A DNA stretch of 64,000 bases from Trifolium pratense (lineage: Eukaryota; Streptophyta; Magnoliopsida; Fabales; Fabaceae): the NCBI RefSeq assembly GCF_020283565.1, contig NC_060065.1, positions 43,202,409 to 43,266,408 on the forward strand. The letters are read 5' to 3'. Each line of letters starts with the position of its first letter. Within the stretch, counting starts at the first letter, position 1. The notes below the pieces were generated by a model, which did no database searches, was not told the origin of the DNA, and was given only the letters and a program-made list of their open reading frames with translations. This document shows, in pieces, positions 34,670 to 45,828 of this stretch. The translations under genes and the position numbers were made by a program.

Positions 34670-35951
34670 ATATAACCCGCAATCTAACTGCTCTAGTAAT
34701 TTTTTTTTACAGTAAACTGCTCTAGTAAATTTGTTTTACAAAAAATTAGCAAGTAAAACTCTACAAATCTATATACTATTATATAAAAATGATAATAGAC
34801 ATGTAAAAAGTAAATTAAATTTTACTTTAGTAATTTATAAAAAAAATTACCATCTATTCAATTGAGCATAAGATAAACAGAATATGTCAGAGAGTTTGAC
34901 AAAAAATTATTTTCTATTTAATTTGTTTGATTTATATATTCTTGTTTCTCAAGACATGTATGCAGGGGAAGGATTAAAAAATGCAAATAAAACACTTTTT
35001 ATAAGATGGAGGTATTAGATACATATGAAGTTTTTGTTTCCCAAAAATATCGCTTAGTCGCAAGTTAGAGATTAATCCTTTGAGGTACAAAGATCCATTA
35101 GAAGCGTTAAGCTCTTCCAATAGTTGTTTTTTCATATACATTAGTCAATGATCATCTATGAACACGTTCTTAAAAGGGGAAACAACATCACCAAATAAAA
35201 GCAAACTCATTTAAAATTCAACAAGCACACACTATCTTCCTACTCCAACCCAAAAAACGAAACCAAGAGTGGAACACTGCTGAAGCAAACCGAGAGAAAA
35301 CATTCACAACTACCAACAACCACCACTATAAACAACATACTAAAACACCACCAGATTAAACTGCTCCATCACCAGAAGCCAACAACCACCAGCTGAAACT
35401 ATAGTGAACAAACAAACACTGCCAAAAGCCAACACCCCTACTGCAAACACCACCACCAAACCACCGCTTGAACCGCGGCTGAAGGGAACAATCATCGTTG
35501 TAACGTCGAAAACCACCCAATGACATCCAGACTTATGAAGGATGAGTTGCTGGAGAACTAGGAAATAAGGTGGTGCGGAGGGCCAACTGCCACTCATCAC
35601 ACCACCAACTAGGATGAAAAGAGTGTGTCGCATATACTATTAATTATTTTTTTCAATTTTATCATCTAATTAATATTGGGCAATCAACTATTTTAGTCCT
35701 TAGAAGTGAATCTTGATCTTGCTATCATATGATCTATCTTTGGTTCTATGGAAAGAAAGTGAGAGGAAAGAAAATTATGCAAACAATGCATGAACTTAAA
35801 CTAAAGTTAGTCTAAATTCATGCATTAATTTGGATAGTTTTTTTTTCTCACTTTCTTTTCATATATAGAACCAAACATACCATAAATGTATCAAAATTGT
35901 AGTGAAGTCTACGAATGTCCTTTTTATTAATCATTTTGGTCATCAAATATA
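34670..35951. other. intergenic region
   Basis: AT-rich sequence with a CA/CCACC-rich patch at 35220-35600 that leaves an open minus-strand frame without recognisable similarity. No gene is called. Confidence 0.4.
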
Positions 35952-35959
35952 CTTTTACA

Positions 35960-36364
35960 CTATCTTGCCTAGGTATGGGTACGGTACCGGTATCCGATAC
36001 GGGTACTGGTACGCAGTACGACATTTTTAAAAAATTTAAGGTACGGGTACGTTAATATAAATTATTAGAAAAATTATTTTTAAGTGAATTATAATCATCA
36101 TGCTTTGAAGATTTAATTTTTTTTGTCCACCGTCTCAACTATTTTCATAAAAAATAAGAGATAATTGAAATATAATAAAAAATTATAATATTTTAAGAGA
36201 TTTTTCAACCGCCATTATGTTTTTTTCGTATTCATCATCATATATCAACCAAATAAAAATGGGTACGAAATCGGTACATACTATACGAATATCATGGAGT
36301 ATCCGGTACTGATACGTACTCGGTACGAGTACTTCACTATTTTAGGAGTACCCATACTACCTAG
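35960..36364. mobile_element. hAT-like MITE rich in GGTACC palindromes (copy 2)
   Basis: It is similar to 9876-10277 along its whole length (GCCTAGGTATGGGTACGG start, GGAGTACCCATACTAC end). Outer 8-mers CTTTTACA and CCTTTGCG agree at only 5 of 8 positions, so this copy is older. It lies about 540 bp upstream of the TCP start codon, within the likely promoter. Confidence 0.7.
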
Positions 36365-36901
36365 CCTTTGCGTAGTCAACTTAGTACTTAAATGTATTTT
36401 TTTTCCATAGTCAATTTAATTCATAGGAAGGGTGGTACACTATTATTATGTATGAGTAGCAGCTAGCTTACACTAGAGCACAGTACAATACAAAGAACAG
36501 CTACAGCAGTGATGAAAATCACACAGAAACTTTCACCCTTTTAACTCACTCACTCTGACCAAACCAACCAACACCACTCCAATGAATTCTTCATCCCAAC
36601 AATACCCTTCTCTTTCTTTCTCTCTTCTCTTTATCATTACCCTAACCTAATAATTCTACTTGTAAATTATTTTCAATTTTAGCATGGGACTATCAAAATT
36701 CAATGCCAATAACTTCATTTACTCACAATAATCAAAACTAAGAGTCTGGATCCACTAAGTAACAACCATCACTACTACTACCATCACCAAAACGACGTCG
36801 TTTTAAACACAAAACATGATGTAGAATTAACACCGTTATTACAACAAGGAAATAAGAAACGGTGTCGTTCTACAACAACTTCAGTTGATTATGTAGGAAA
36901 A

Positions 36902-37876
36902 ATGAACGGTGGAGAGATAGTGGAAGTTGACGGCGGTCACATTATAAGGTCAAGAGGTAGAAAAGACCGTCATAGTAAAGTTTGCACGGCGAAAGGGCCG
37001 AGAGATAGACGCGTCCGTCTCTCGGCCCATACCGCCATTGAATTTTATGATGTTCAAGATCGATTGGGCTTTGATAGGCCCAGTAAAGCCCTTGATTGGC
37101 TCATTAATAAAGCTAAGCCCGCCATCGATCAACTCGATCAACTTCCTCCATGGAAACCAAGTCTTCTTACTAAACAACAGCAACAAAACGACGACGTTTC
37201 GGAGAAACTGAACGATAACGGTAACGGAAATGAAAACGGCAACGAAAACGAGTTTCGTTTTCTTCAGAATTTTAACAGTAATAGCAACGGTTTTGTTTCG
37301 TTTGAAAGTGAAATTGGTGAAACGACGCCGTCTTCGCCGATTCAGTTTCCTGATTTGCTTTCGAGAACAGATAGTAATGATTTGAGGCTTTCGCTTCAAC
37401 AGAATCAGCACGTGCAACCTCATGTGCTTTTCGCCGGAAACTTTGATGGAATGTTAGCGTGGAATTCCGGTGGCGGTGGTGGTGGTGCTGCTATTGATAC
37501 TGGTGGTAGCGGTGGTGGTGGTGGTGGTGGTGGTAATAATGATGATGCTTCAGGTGGAGGTTTTGTGTTTCATGCTCCTTCACCGTCGCCGGTGGTTTTT
37601 CCGGCGGTGATGTATGGTCAGAATCAGTATCTTTCTCAGAGGGGACCCCTTCAGTCCAGTTACAATCCTTCAGTTCGTGCTTGGATAGATGCGCCGACGT
37701 TCGTTGCTGATTATCGACGTCAGGTAGCTGCCACGGCTGCTTTGGGTGCCGGATTTGCTTCTGGTGGCTTTTCTGGTTTCCGTGTGCCGGCACGAATTGG
37801 AGGTGATGATGATGATGAGGTGCATGGCGGTTTATCTAACAGGCCTTCGTCTGCTTCCTCAGATTCTCGCCGTTGA
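36902..37876 (+). CDS. CIN-type (class II) TCP transcription factor, TCP4/TCP3-like
   Basis: 324 codons, intron-less in the coding part. Residues 21-41 are the basic DNA-binding region ([20 protein letters not shown]), followed by the helix-loop-helix [13 protein letters not shown]...[13 protein letters not shown] to about residue 78, which is the TCP domain of the CIN clade. The middle is Gln/Asn-rich, and a (GGT)n-encoded glycine tract lies near residues 190-212. RGPLQSS at about 246-252 is encoded by the miR319 site. The C-terminus [11 protein letters not shown]...PSSASSDSR is typical of TCP4-like proteins. In plants these nuclear factors limit leaf-cell proliferation and promote differentiation and jasmonate synthesis. 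The start is the first ATG of the frame. A GTATGT donor about 65 bp after the stop suggests a 3'-UTR intron. TCP4-like assignment is by motif memory. Confidence 0.95.
   Translation: MNGGEIVEVDGGHIIRSRGRKDRHSKVCTAKGPRDRRVRLSAHTAIEFYDVQDRLGFDRPSKALDWLINKAKPAIDQLDQLPPWKPSLLTKQQQQNDDVSEKLNDNGNGNENGNENEFRFLQNFNSNSNGFVSFESEIGETTPSSPIQFPDLLSRTDSNDLRLSLQQNQHVQPHVLFAGNFDGMLAWNSGGGGGGAAIDTGGSGGGGGGGGNNDDASGGGFVFHAPSPSPVVFPAVMYGQNQYLSQRGPLQSSYNPSVRAWIDAPTFVADYRRQVAATAALGAGFASGGFSGFRVPARIGGDDDDEVHGGLSNRPSSASSDSRR
37639..37659 (+). promoter_or_regulatory. miR319 target site in the TCP coding sequence
   Basis: GAGGGGACCCCTTCAGTCCA plus G is the canonical target of miR319 in CIN TCP mRNAs, with full pairing across the 3' CTTCAGTCCA portion. 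It predicts cleavage near its centre and post-transcriptional repression in proliferating tissue. Confidence 0.93.
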
Positions 37877-40428
37877 ACTAGCCAACAATTTCCTTATCCT
37901 TCAAGAGCCTGACTTGGAAACCCTAATTTTGGAAATCATGTTGGTATGTGATTGTTTTATGCTTGTTTCGAAGATTTTTGATTGACAACTTGCTGTGTTT
38001 CTCGCTGGATCAAGATGCGGAGTTGGATTTGGAATGGTTCAGTTTGGTTCAATGGTTTATGCTTACTTAGGGAATGAAGAAAATCTGGAGTTGAATTTTC
38101 AGGTTTTCCATTCCCCAAATTTCTTATGTTATGCTAATTTTCATGTTAGAGTATTGTGTTTGTTTGTATGTTTGGTTATCTTTGTTGTATTGCTATGTTT
38201 GTTTCTATATTTGGTTATCTTTGTTGTAATGCTATGTTTGATGTTGTTTACTATGTTACAATATATAAGTGGCTATGTATCTTTTGTATAATTTGTTATC
38301 AAGTTTTAGTTTTGGTATGAAAACATGCATCATATTTCAAAGCTAGTTTGCTTGATTTATCTTATATACTTTCCATGTTAGTGAAGAGTTAGATGAAAAG
38401 TGAGTTTTCTCTCTATTACAAAACAAGGAAAATTCCCAAATAAGCCAACATATGAACTTGTAGTTATGCTCAAGGTTTAGTTTTTTGTTGTTATGTCATG
38501 TTTCAAATGAGGGTAAGAGATTAAAGAGGTGTTCTTTTTTGCGAGAAATGATTGTTTTCTTAGTTTTCCTATTGTGACCTTTCATCATCCTTCTGTTGAT
38601 TCTTCATACTGCTAAAGGGAATTTAAAGATCAATCTACTTCTACAGTTTTATTAAATCTATGATCTATCTCTTTCATGCTTGAATTTTGGGGAGCATTTA
38701 GCTGAGAAGTCGTTGTCTATGAACAGTGGAAACTGTTTTACTAAAGAAACTAGTTGCGTGAGAGTTGATTCTGAGCTTGCTATTAGGTAAAATTTCCTAA
38801 ATTTGATGTGGTTTTCTGCTTTTTCTTTCAAATGTCATATGTGTAGTTCCTCTTTAGCATGTGATGGTTCATGAGTGTGACTGATTCAGACTGAAGGGTT
38901 TAATTAGGGGTCATTCATAGTTATAGGTCATGGTAAAAAAGGAAGGGAAGGGATCCAAGTTATCTTGATTGGTGAATGGTAGCTTACCTACTTACTCAGC
39001 TGATTTGGGGACCTAGATTCTCTGCTATAACAAATTCACAGTTATTGATTCAAACATGAGTTTGGAAAATTAGTCTTCTGATCCTTATCCAACGGTTCTG
39101 ATTTCCTCCTTAATTACAGTGACTGTGAATTTGCAGTAATCTGAATATGAATCCAGCTTAGTCCAAAGGAAAGCTTTAACTTCTGGTTTTGGGAAGTGGT
39201 TTCGATTATTGTGTTCGGAATGATCTTCCCTCCGAAACAAAATATTAGGTGCATGTTTGCATTAGCAGCGGTAAGTTTGGCAGAATCATTGTGTGCCACC
39301 GTGATTATGGCAAAAGTTGTAGTTTATAACTTCAACAAAATCACGGTTCCATTGTGATTTCGTTGAACTCAATGTGATTCCAAACACGCACTAAGTATAT
39401 TTTTTTTATTCAAGTTCTTCACCTTTTCTGAAATCAGATGAGGTTGAGTAGTCTGCAGGTCACAGTCCATTCTGAATATCTAATGAGTTGGGTTAGATTT
39501 TAATTCTAGTAGGTAGAACAAGTTGGGAAAGTGCAAGACATCTGCAGGGGATGAGCAGAACTATGCTCAATTATGGAAAAATTTAACACACATAAGTGCT
39601 ACCAAAGTGTTGTTCTTGTTCATATGTCTATGGTCCCCTACTCCCCTGAAACCTCCCTCAATGCCTAAAAATACATTTTGGCCAGCTGGAAATGCTCTTG
39701 CATAAAGGGAAAATTAAATTACTGGCTTATACTGAAATCGTAGTAATTATTTTTTTGAGTTGTTTTTTGGTACTTCTAGTCCATTTTTAAATAACCTTAC
39801 TTCAAAAGGTTTAATTGGTCATTTTACAGCACACAATTCTGGGTTTTCGTATGTCCAGAATAAGGCTATAATTAATGACTATGTTTCCATAAAGAAGCCA
39901 ACCATGCCCTGTCTTTATCTGTCTGAAACTATGCAATAAGTAGAGGATAGTTTGAAAAAGAAGCTAAATTATCTAAAACTTAGCTACAGATTTTGTGGTG
40001 GGAAGCTACGTCATTATTTTTATTGTTTCAATGTGTCTTAAAATCAATTGAATGGTTGTAGGTAAATAAAATGGACCAGCTCTGCCTTTTATTTTATTTT
40101 TTGCTTCTTGGTAGTTATTATGAAACTATTTGATCTGTGAAGTTTAATACATTAGCATAAAAATGTGGCTTTATCTAATGTGTACAAGATAGATATGAAT
40201 CACTACTACAGAAATGAAGGGAATAATAGACCATTCTCAAGTTTCAATCCATACTAGGGAATTCATGATCATACAAAAGTAGATAACAAGTGAAACTCTT
40301 CTAGTGATACACACTACACACCAAATGGTAGATTCTCACAAGCCAAATATGGGAAAATAAACCCCAAAATAATATATGAAAAAACCAAGATCCATCAAAC
40401 ATTCTGCCTCAGTATTTTTTGGCAGCCC
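37877..40428. other. TCP 3' UTR and intergenic region to the IQD gene
   Basis: The first several hundred bases are probably TCP 3' UTR, perhaps with an intron from about 37942. The rest is T-rich and contains a foldback MITE at 39248-39391. No further coding region is convincing. Read-through from both convergent genes would meet here. Confidence 0.45.
39248..39391. mobile_element. foldback MITE (GTGCRTGTTTG ends)
   Basis: GGTGCATGTTTGC at the left faces an inverted GTGCGTGTTTGG at the right, with TTA and TAA next to the ends. The interior folds on itself around AACTTCAACAAAATCACGG. Tourist-like by appearance only. Confidence 0.5.
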
Positions 40429-42709
40429 TCAAGTTTTGTTTTTCTTTCCTTTCTCAGACTCCTTCCCATTTGACAGGGCAGCTTTAGCCAATGGTGATTT
40501 GGTTTCATTATGGTTAATGTTATCTAACTGGGCAGCTTTAGCCAATGGTGATTTGGTTTCATTATGGTTCATCTTATCTAATTTGGTTTTTTTCTGTTGG
40601 CCATTGAGTTTCTTTGTTTTGGGGGACTCAACTTGAACCCGAACTTCCCAAGGACGCGCTGCGACCCAACGCTCCATCCAGCTCCAACCCCAGCTTTCTT
40701 TACCAAGGCTATAAGAAGCCTGACCAAAATACTGGTTTGGTCTCCACTGCAATATAACAATCACATAAGTGATCAAATTTTTATTTTTTTAGAGTATAAA
40801 GTTAGTAGAACAAGTTATGCACCTGATGAGAGAAAGCATATGCCATGGCTCGCTCTCGTTTAATTGCTGCTTCTTCTCGCTGATATATCCTTGAAAGTAT
40901 CTCTTCCATTGTTTCAGAACCGCTGCACCATTCCGTCTGAGATACATTTACAAAATGTCATGCTTTGTTATGATTGAAAGGATAGCCAAAATTGCCACAT
41001 TGCAAAAAATAAGTGATCGCTATAGTGGCGATAAACTTGTGAAAATTTAACTATCTACTACCTCGAGCTCATTAATCTTAGCCTCAACTTTTAACTGGCT
41101 TTCCAACCTCCTTTGCTTAATCTTGGCTGCTGTTATCATACAGATTCTGCGAGCTCTAATTTCATCTTGTATTCTGCTCCATGAATGTATGTAGTTAAGT
41201 GTAGTTGCTGTTTGGTCGCCGGCCGTATGGTCTTGAATGAAAGCTTCAAATTTCTTTGCTCCGCTTAGATTTTGAAATGTTCTTCTTGCCTATACAGGTT
41301 TGGGAGCAGGAAGTTTCCTCATGTCATTAATGCATTTTGAAAATTGCTAAATTTTGGTAGGAAAAAAGCATCAAATCAACATTTCTAACTAAATAGATAG
41401 GCATGTATAAAATTTGTGCCATTTTATTGAACCAAGAAATTTGGCTCAAGTGGTTAATGAGCTTTTCCTCTAGGACGGATTGTTCGGGAGAACCCGAGTT
41501 CGATTCCTGGTGGGAACAATTCTTGGCCAGATTTTCCTAACCTCGCGGCCGAACTTTGGATTACCTTCCCTAGGGAACCAGAGGGTTAAATGCCGAAATA
41601 AAAATTAGTGCCATATTTTGGGGATTTAAAACTAAGTTAATCCTTAAAAATAAAATTTGTGGTCAAGCAGCTAAGTATAAAAAACATAGGGGGAAAACAG
41701 AAGTTAAAGATGAGGGAAATAATTGCCACATTTCCAACTGTCATAAAAAAAAAGGTGATAAGTGCATAACAGATAATATCATCATATCCCTAGGACTTAA
41801 CTCACCTTCCAGAATCAGAGCTGTGTGTGATCTTCATTGCTTTAAGTTTAATTCTTTCCAGTAGTATTAAAAATATGTGAAGACATAAGTGGTCCATGTT
41901 CTAAAGTCATTATTAAAAAATAAATGATACCTTGGAAATACAAAAATTTGATTTTCTTACTCAGTTACTTGGTCCCAAAAAAAAGCTACTTGCAGTTGCA
42001 GCATGAATGAAATACAATACAACAATACAAACCCAACTACCATGAAAATTGTAACAATAATGGAATAAAAAGAGTGAAGCATCAAATAAATGTTGTACCA
42101 TAAATGAACGAAATGCATTTTGAATCCTAGTAGCAGCAATGTTGTCATTCAACCTGGAGGGAACTGTTCTCTCCATCATCAAACCTTCATTGGGAGTGCT
42201 ACTTGATTCTTCATGAGGGTTTTGGTTCCCAATTGAGGGTTCATTGGATATTTCATCAGTAGATTGTACCTATTCAAAGAGTGCTAACTGCTAAGAGAAT
42301 AAGAAACAGCTTTGGATATGCCAAAGTATTGTAAAAGTGTATTACTCATATTGAGATTATATATTAAATTAGAGAAATACTAGCAACACATTTTCTAAAA
42401 AACTCGATTTTAATACATTTTCTCTTATCGGTTGAAATTCACGAGTAAACTCAACTAGGCACAGAATAGTAGGATGTAGATATAGTTGAATTTCAACCAA
42501 TAAAAGTGTGTTGAAAACATCGAGTTAGAAAGTTTGCTACCACTATATAATTGAGGTTTTTTTGAGTACATAGACGAAATGATTCCAAACTTTAAAGATC
42601 AAGGATTGAAAATTAAGAGAAAAGAAAAAACCATTTCTTGTTTGGATTTATCTTCCTTAGGTTTCTTCCTTCTGAATATTATCTTAAAACACCCTTTCTT
42701 TAGACCCAT
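40429..42709 (-). CDS. IQD family (IQ67-domain) calmodulin-binding protein, five exons
   Basis: Reconstructed minus-strand exons: 42709-42632 (start MGLKKGCFKIIFRRKK), 42269-42099, 41289-41062, 40936-40823 and 40746-40429 (stop). All introns are GT-AG and phase 0; the product is about 302 residues. Exons 2-4 encode the IQ67 region: AATRIQNAFRSFM joins ARRTF across an intron to form the first IQ motif, then HSWSRIQDEIRARR, then EWCSGSETMEEILSRIYQRE and AMAYAFSHQ. The last exon has KESWGWSWMERWVAARPWE, a signature of one IQD subgroup, and a Lys-rich tail. IQD proteins bind calmodulin and link Ca2+ signals to microtubules and membranes. A TTTGCAG acceptor just upstream of the ATG suggests a 5'-UTR intron. 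Tail-to-tail with the TCP gene. Confidence 0.92.
40477..40584 (-). repeat. in-frame 54-bp tandem duplication in the IQD last exon
   Basis: Two 54-bp units (40477-40530 and 40531-40584) encode NHNETKSPLAKAA twice, 18 residues per unit, with two or three base differences. It lies after the conserved domain in the basic tail. Confidence 0.85.
41423..41600 (+). repeat. SINE in an IQD intron
   Basis: It has GGCTCAAGTGGTTAATGAG and GGATTGTTCGGGAGAACCCG with AGTTCGATTCC as B-box. The 14-bp flanks AAAATTTGTGCCAT (41409-41422) and AAAATTAGTGCCAT (41601-41614) agree at 13 of 14. It is in the intron between IQD exons 2 and 3, opposite in orientation to the gene. Confidence 0.75.
42375..42545. mobile_element. 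foldback MITE in IQD intron 1
   Basis: ACTAGCAACACATTTTCTAA and CGGTTGAAATTCA face an inverted GTGGTAGCAAACTTTCTAAC and TTGGTTGAAATTCA. A stem of more than 60 bp with mismatches can form. Confidence 0.6.
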
Positions 42710-43781
42710 TTTTGTTGAGGCTCAGCTAAAACCAATCCTGCAAAGAAATATTCAAACAATTTGTAGTAATTATCATGCATAAACAGACTATATTTCAAGT
42801 AAACATTAAAATTGAAAGACCAATTTTTTTTGTTACAAACTCAACTTGATTTCAACTTACATAGTTTCTTGATTATTTAAAATATATGGCAAATGGTAAT
42901 AGTTGGTTTCAGAAAATTTTCAAAGGTAAAATGAAAAAGACTATTGTACCATCATGTGCATCTTCAAATAGCAATAGCATTAAACAACTATATAATTTCA
43001 AGGCCAAAACTATCTGAAATCAATTCTAAACCAAGTTAATGCACATTAACAAACATTAATCCCATGATTCTTTTTTTTTTTTGTTGGATTTTTTTTTTAT
43101 TAAATTTAATCCTATGATTCTCTTTCAATATGAGGTAACAAAGAAACATATATACACCCAAATAATTAACTATATATACACCACATATAATGATATATTT
43201 AGACTGTAAAAAAAAAAAAACACATGATAATCACAATTGGTAAATGCTGAGAGAAAATTGCATAAAAATCCAAGGTGGTGCAATACCAAGAACTTGAAAG
43301 GAAGATGCAAATGAAATGAAATGGTGGTAATTAGGAGAAAATGCAAGATGTTTGCAATTTGAGATGATGATTTATTAATGATGGATATATTGTAATGGTA
43401 AGACGTGGTACATTATAACACAACACATAAAAAGAAAGAGTTAAGAGAGATTTCCATAATACAGTAATGTGGAGTGACAACTTAACCATAGTGAAGTAGA
43501 TGTTTGATCTCTTGTAGGTTTAGGAGTCCAGATAAAGGTTAGGGAAGGTAGTAGTGTTGTTCAATATTTCATGACTAATTGTGTTTCTGAAAATGATTTT
43601 TACTTTGATTTAATCATTGAAACAAAAACTAAATGAAACACACAAACCATTTAAAAGCAAATTAATTAGCTCCAACTTTTTTTAAAAATAATTATAAGCT
43701 CCAAATTTAGATAAATTTTAACAAGATTAAAATCAAGCCTTGAGGATGAAATTATTAAAATTGGCATATATTACTAATTGA
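42710..43781. other. IQD 5' UTR/promoter and intergenic region
   Basis: It probably holds the IQD 5' UTR with an intron ending at about 42740 (CTTTGCAG on the minus strand). A transcription start could lie near 43250-43400. T-rich runs occur at 43070-43100. No separate gene is seen. Confidence 0.4.
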
Positions 43782-44004
43782 CAGTGTTTTAAAAACCGGA
43801 CCGGACATCGAACCGATGAGGGTACTGGTTCACTGGTTCATTGGTCGAACCACTGGGTCACTAGTCGAACCGCATGACAAATCGAATTAAACCGAATTAA
43901 ATCGGTGGAATGAACCGGTCTCTATATAGTTATTGAATCGGTCGCTATATAGTTAAAAAAATCATTGTTACTTTTTTTTTCCTTAGATCTTTCATTGTTA
44001 CTTA

Positions 44005-44160
44005 GGCCCCATTTGACCTTACTTATTTTCTACTTTTCTACTTTTTTACTTTATTTCGGTAATTCTTTTAAGGAGAAATAGGGCAAAATACAATTTTATA
44101 CTTCTCTATTTCTTTTAAGGAGAAGTAGAAAAGTAGAAAATAAGTAGGTCAAACGAAGCG
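44005..44160. mobile_element. hairpin MITE nested in the hAT element
   Basis: CATTTGACCTTACTTATTTT followed by CTACTTTTCTACTT faces its inverse AAGTAGAAAAGTAGAAAATA ending AGTAGGTCAAACG. Terminal arms are about 40 bp with few mismatches. Ends resemble Tourist/PIF MITEs, but a TTA duplication is not clean. Confidence 0.65.
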
Positions 44161-44509
44161 TATTATTATTAGAAAGACACACTTTCGTTGATAATAAATA
44201 AAATAAAATCAGTGATCTAATATTAAATGAAGTCTTGTGGTGAGAGGTTTATATATACTCCGTATGAATGAAGTCTTGAGTTCAATCATCAACTTTATTG
44301 TAAACAAAAAAGCGAGAGTTGAAAAATTAAATCAACACAAGACAAACAATAAACAAAATATGAAGTTTATCTAAAAAATATAAAAATCAAAAAATCAAAA
44401 GTAATTGTGTAATTAAAAAAATCAAAATTTATGTAGAAAGTTGTTTTCATACAATAAGTAGAAGACTATATGTTGTAATATATAAAATAAAATGTAAATT
44501 TATTAACAA

Positions 44510-44620
44510 GTTACATTTGTAGCATAGTGGTAGCAAACCTTTACTTTCATCTAAAGATTAAGGGTTCAACACTCATCGGTGTCACTTTTCTAATATTTTT
44601 ACACATTAAATGAAAACACA
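44510..44620 (+). repeat. tRNA-derived repeat inside the hAT element
   Basis: GTAGCATAGTGGTAGCAAAC and GGGTTCAACACTCATC have A-box/B-box spacing, and the segment is followed by A-rich sequence. It does not fold as a full tRNA. Confidence 0.45.
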
Positions 44621-44992
44621 TGTTGTGCCAAAAAAAATGGAATAACTTGATTTTAAAAAAAAAAAAAACGCGTTCTGAAAAAAAAAAACATAAAAAAAAA
44701 CGAATTCTGAAAAAAAATTCCAAATTTGAGTTGAACCGACCGGTTTGAATAAACCGCCGGTTCACCGGTTTTCTGTGGTTTATTCCGGTTCACATCAGTT
44801 CACTGCGGTTCAATAATATGGGCGGTCTGATTGTCGAACCAGACTGGTTACCCTCCGGTTCTCGGTCCGACCGGCCGGTCCGGTCTGGTTTTTAAAACAC
44901 TGCTAATTGAATTTAGGACCTCTCCAACATGTTTTGAGACCTTTATTAAAAAATGTTTTGAGACCTAAAATAAATACCTCCAATTATGAGTA

Positions 44993-45105
44993 TAGCTCAA
45001 TTGGTAGAGATATCGTATTGTACGGATTGAGGTTTGAATTCAGAAATTCTCCACTTATTCATCTTAAAATGTGAATTTCTAACCACTAAATTATTTGACT
45101 AAAAA
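44993..45105 (+). repeat. SINE (TAGCTCAATTGGTAGAG head)
   Basis: TAGCTCAATTGGTAGAGATA and GAGGTTTGAATTCAG are followed by CACTTATTCATCTTAAAATG and TTCTAACCACTAAATTA. A minus-strand relative lies at 56537-56655 and a tail fragment at about 3035-3090. Confidence 0.65.
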
Positions 45106-45828
45106 AAATAAAATACTTTTTTTAGTGAGTTCTATTTTTTTTAAAAAAAACTTGAAAAAGTACAATAAAATAAATCAAGTTTTGTGGAGTCCAAGGTTTA
45201 ACTAGTGCGAAGTATTCCTACACAATCATAATAACTAAGAAGTTGCGTTCACTAAACGTTAAATAAATGTAGCGTTTATGCTCTTGCAAGAGCAATTTAT
45301 CCCACACTTTTCGCAATATTTTTTATTTAATTTTAAGTTGCATTGCTACTACTATTTTTAATGAAATGTTTTAAGTTTACTTGCGTAAAAAAAAAATTAA
45401 AAAGGTTTGTCGTATATAACTAATTTGTCGTATTATATATTTTGTAGATGATATAAATGTTTTTAGGTCTTTAATTATTGTGGAAACTTTGAGGTTTAAA
45501 AGTTAAAACCCTAATTTAAGTTGTTTGGCCTCGACCAAAATCTATACTTTTTTTACCAAAACAAACTTAACTTACATCATTAATCAAATAATACTCGATA
45601 CAATAAATCTCAATAATTCGGCTGACTATCCTAAAAAATAACCACCCTCACAAGGGAATGAACCACCAGTATACTTATTAAAATTTTAATAATTGATTGA
45701 TTATACATGATGATACCTAACGCAAGTTGAACAAAACAGAAGAGATTTTTTGGATTTATGTGTGTTTTAAATTTTCTTTAGTTATTAATTTGTTGGGTTG
45801 ATTTTTTTTTTCTTCTGAATTTGTTTAA

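Larger units (their letters stand above)
43782..44902. mobile_element. hAT-type non-autonomous transposon
   Basis: Ends CAGTGTTTTAAAAACCGG and, inverted, CAGTGTTTTAAAAACCAG are bounded by a perfect 8-bp duplication CTAATTGA (43774-43781 and 44903-44910). Both arms are full of ACCGGTTCA-type motifs, which may be transposase-binding repeats. No transposase frame remains in 1121 bp. It carries a nested MITE and a tRNA-like repeat. Confidence 0.88.

Noticed and set aside
35340..35633. Minus-strand frame of 97 codons in a CCACC-rich patch
   Set aside because: Hydrophobic, low-complexity translation with no recognised motif. Simple sequence composition keeps it open.
37491..37793. Minus-strand His/Tyr-rich frame opposite the TCP gene
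   Set aside because: It is the antisense shadow of the GGT repeats in the TCP coding sequence.
40201..40230. CACTACTACAGAAATG as a further CACTA terminus downstream of the IQD gene
   Set aside because: No partner end or subterminal repeats were found nearby; likely chance.
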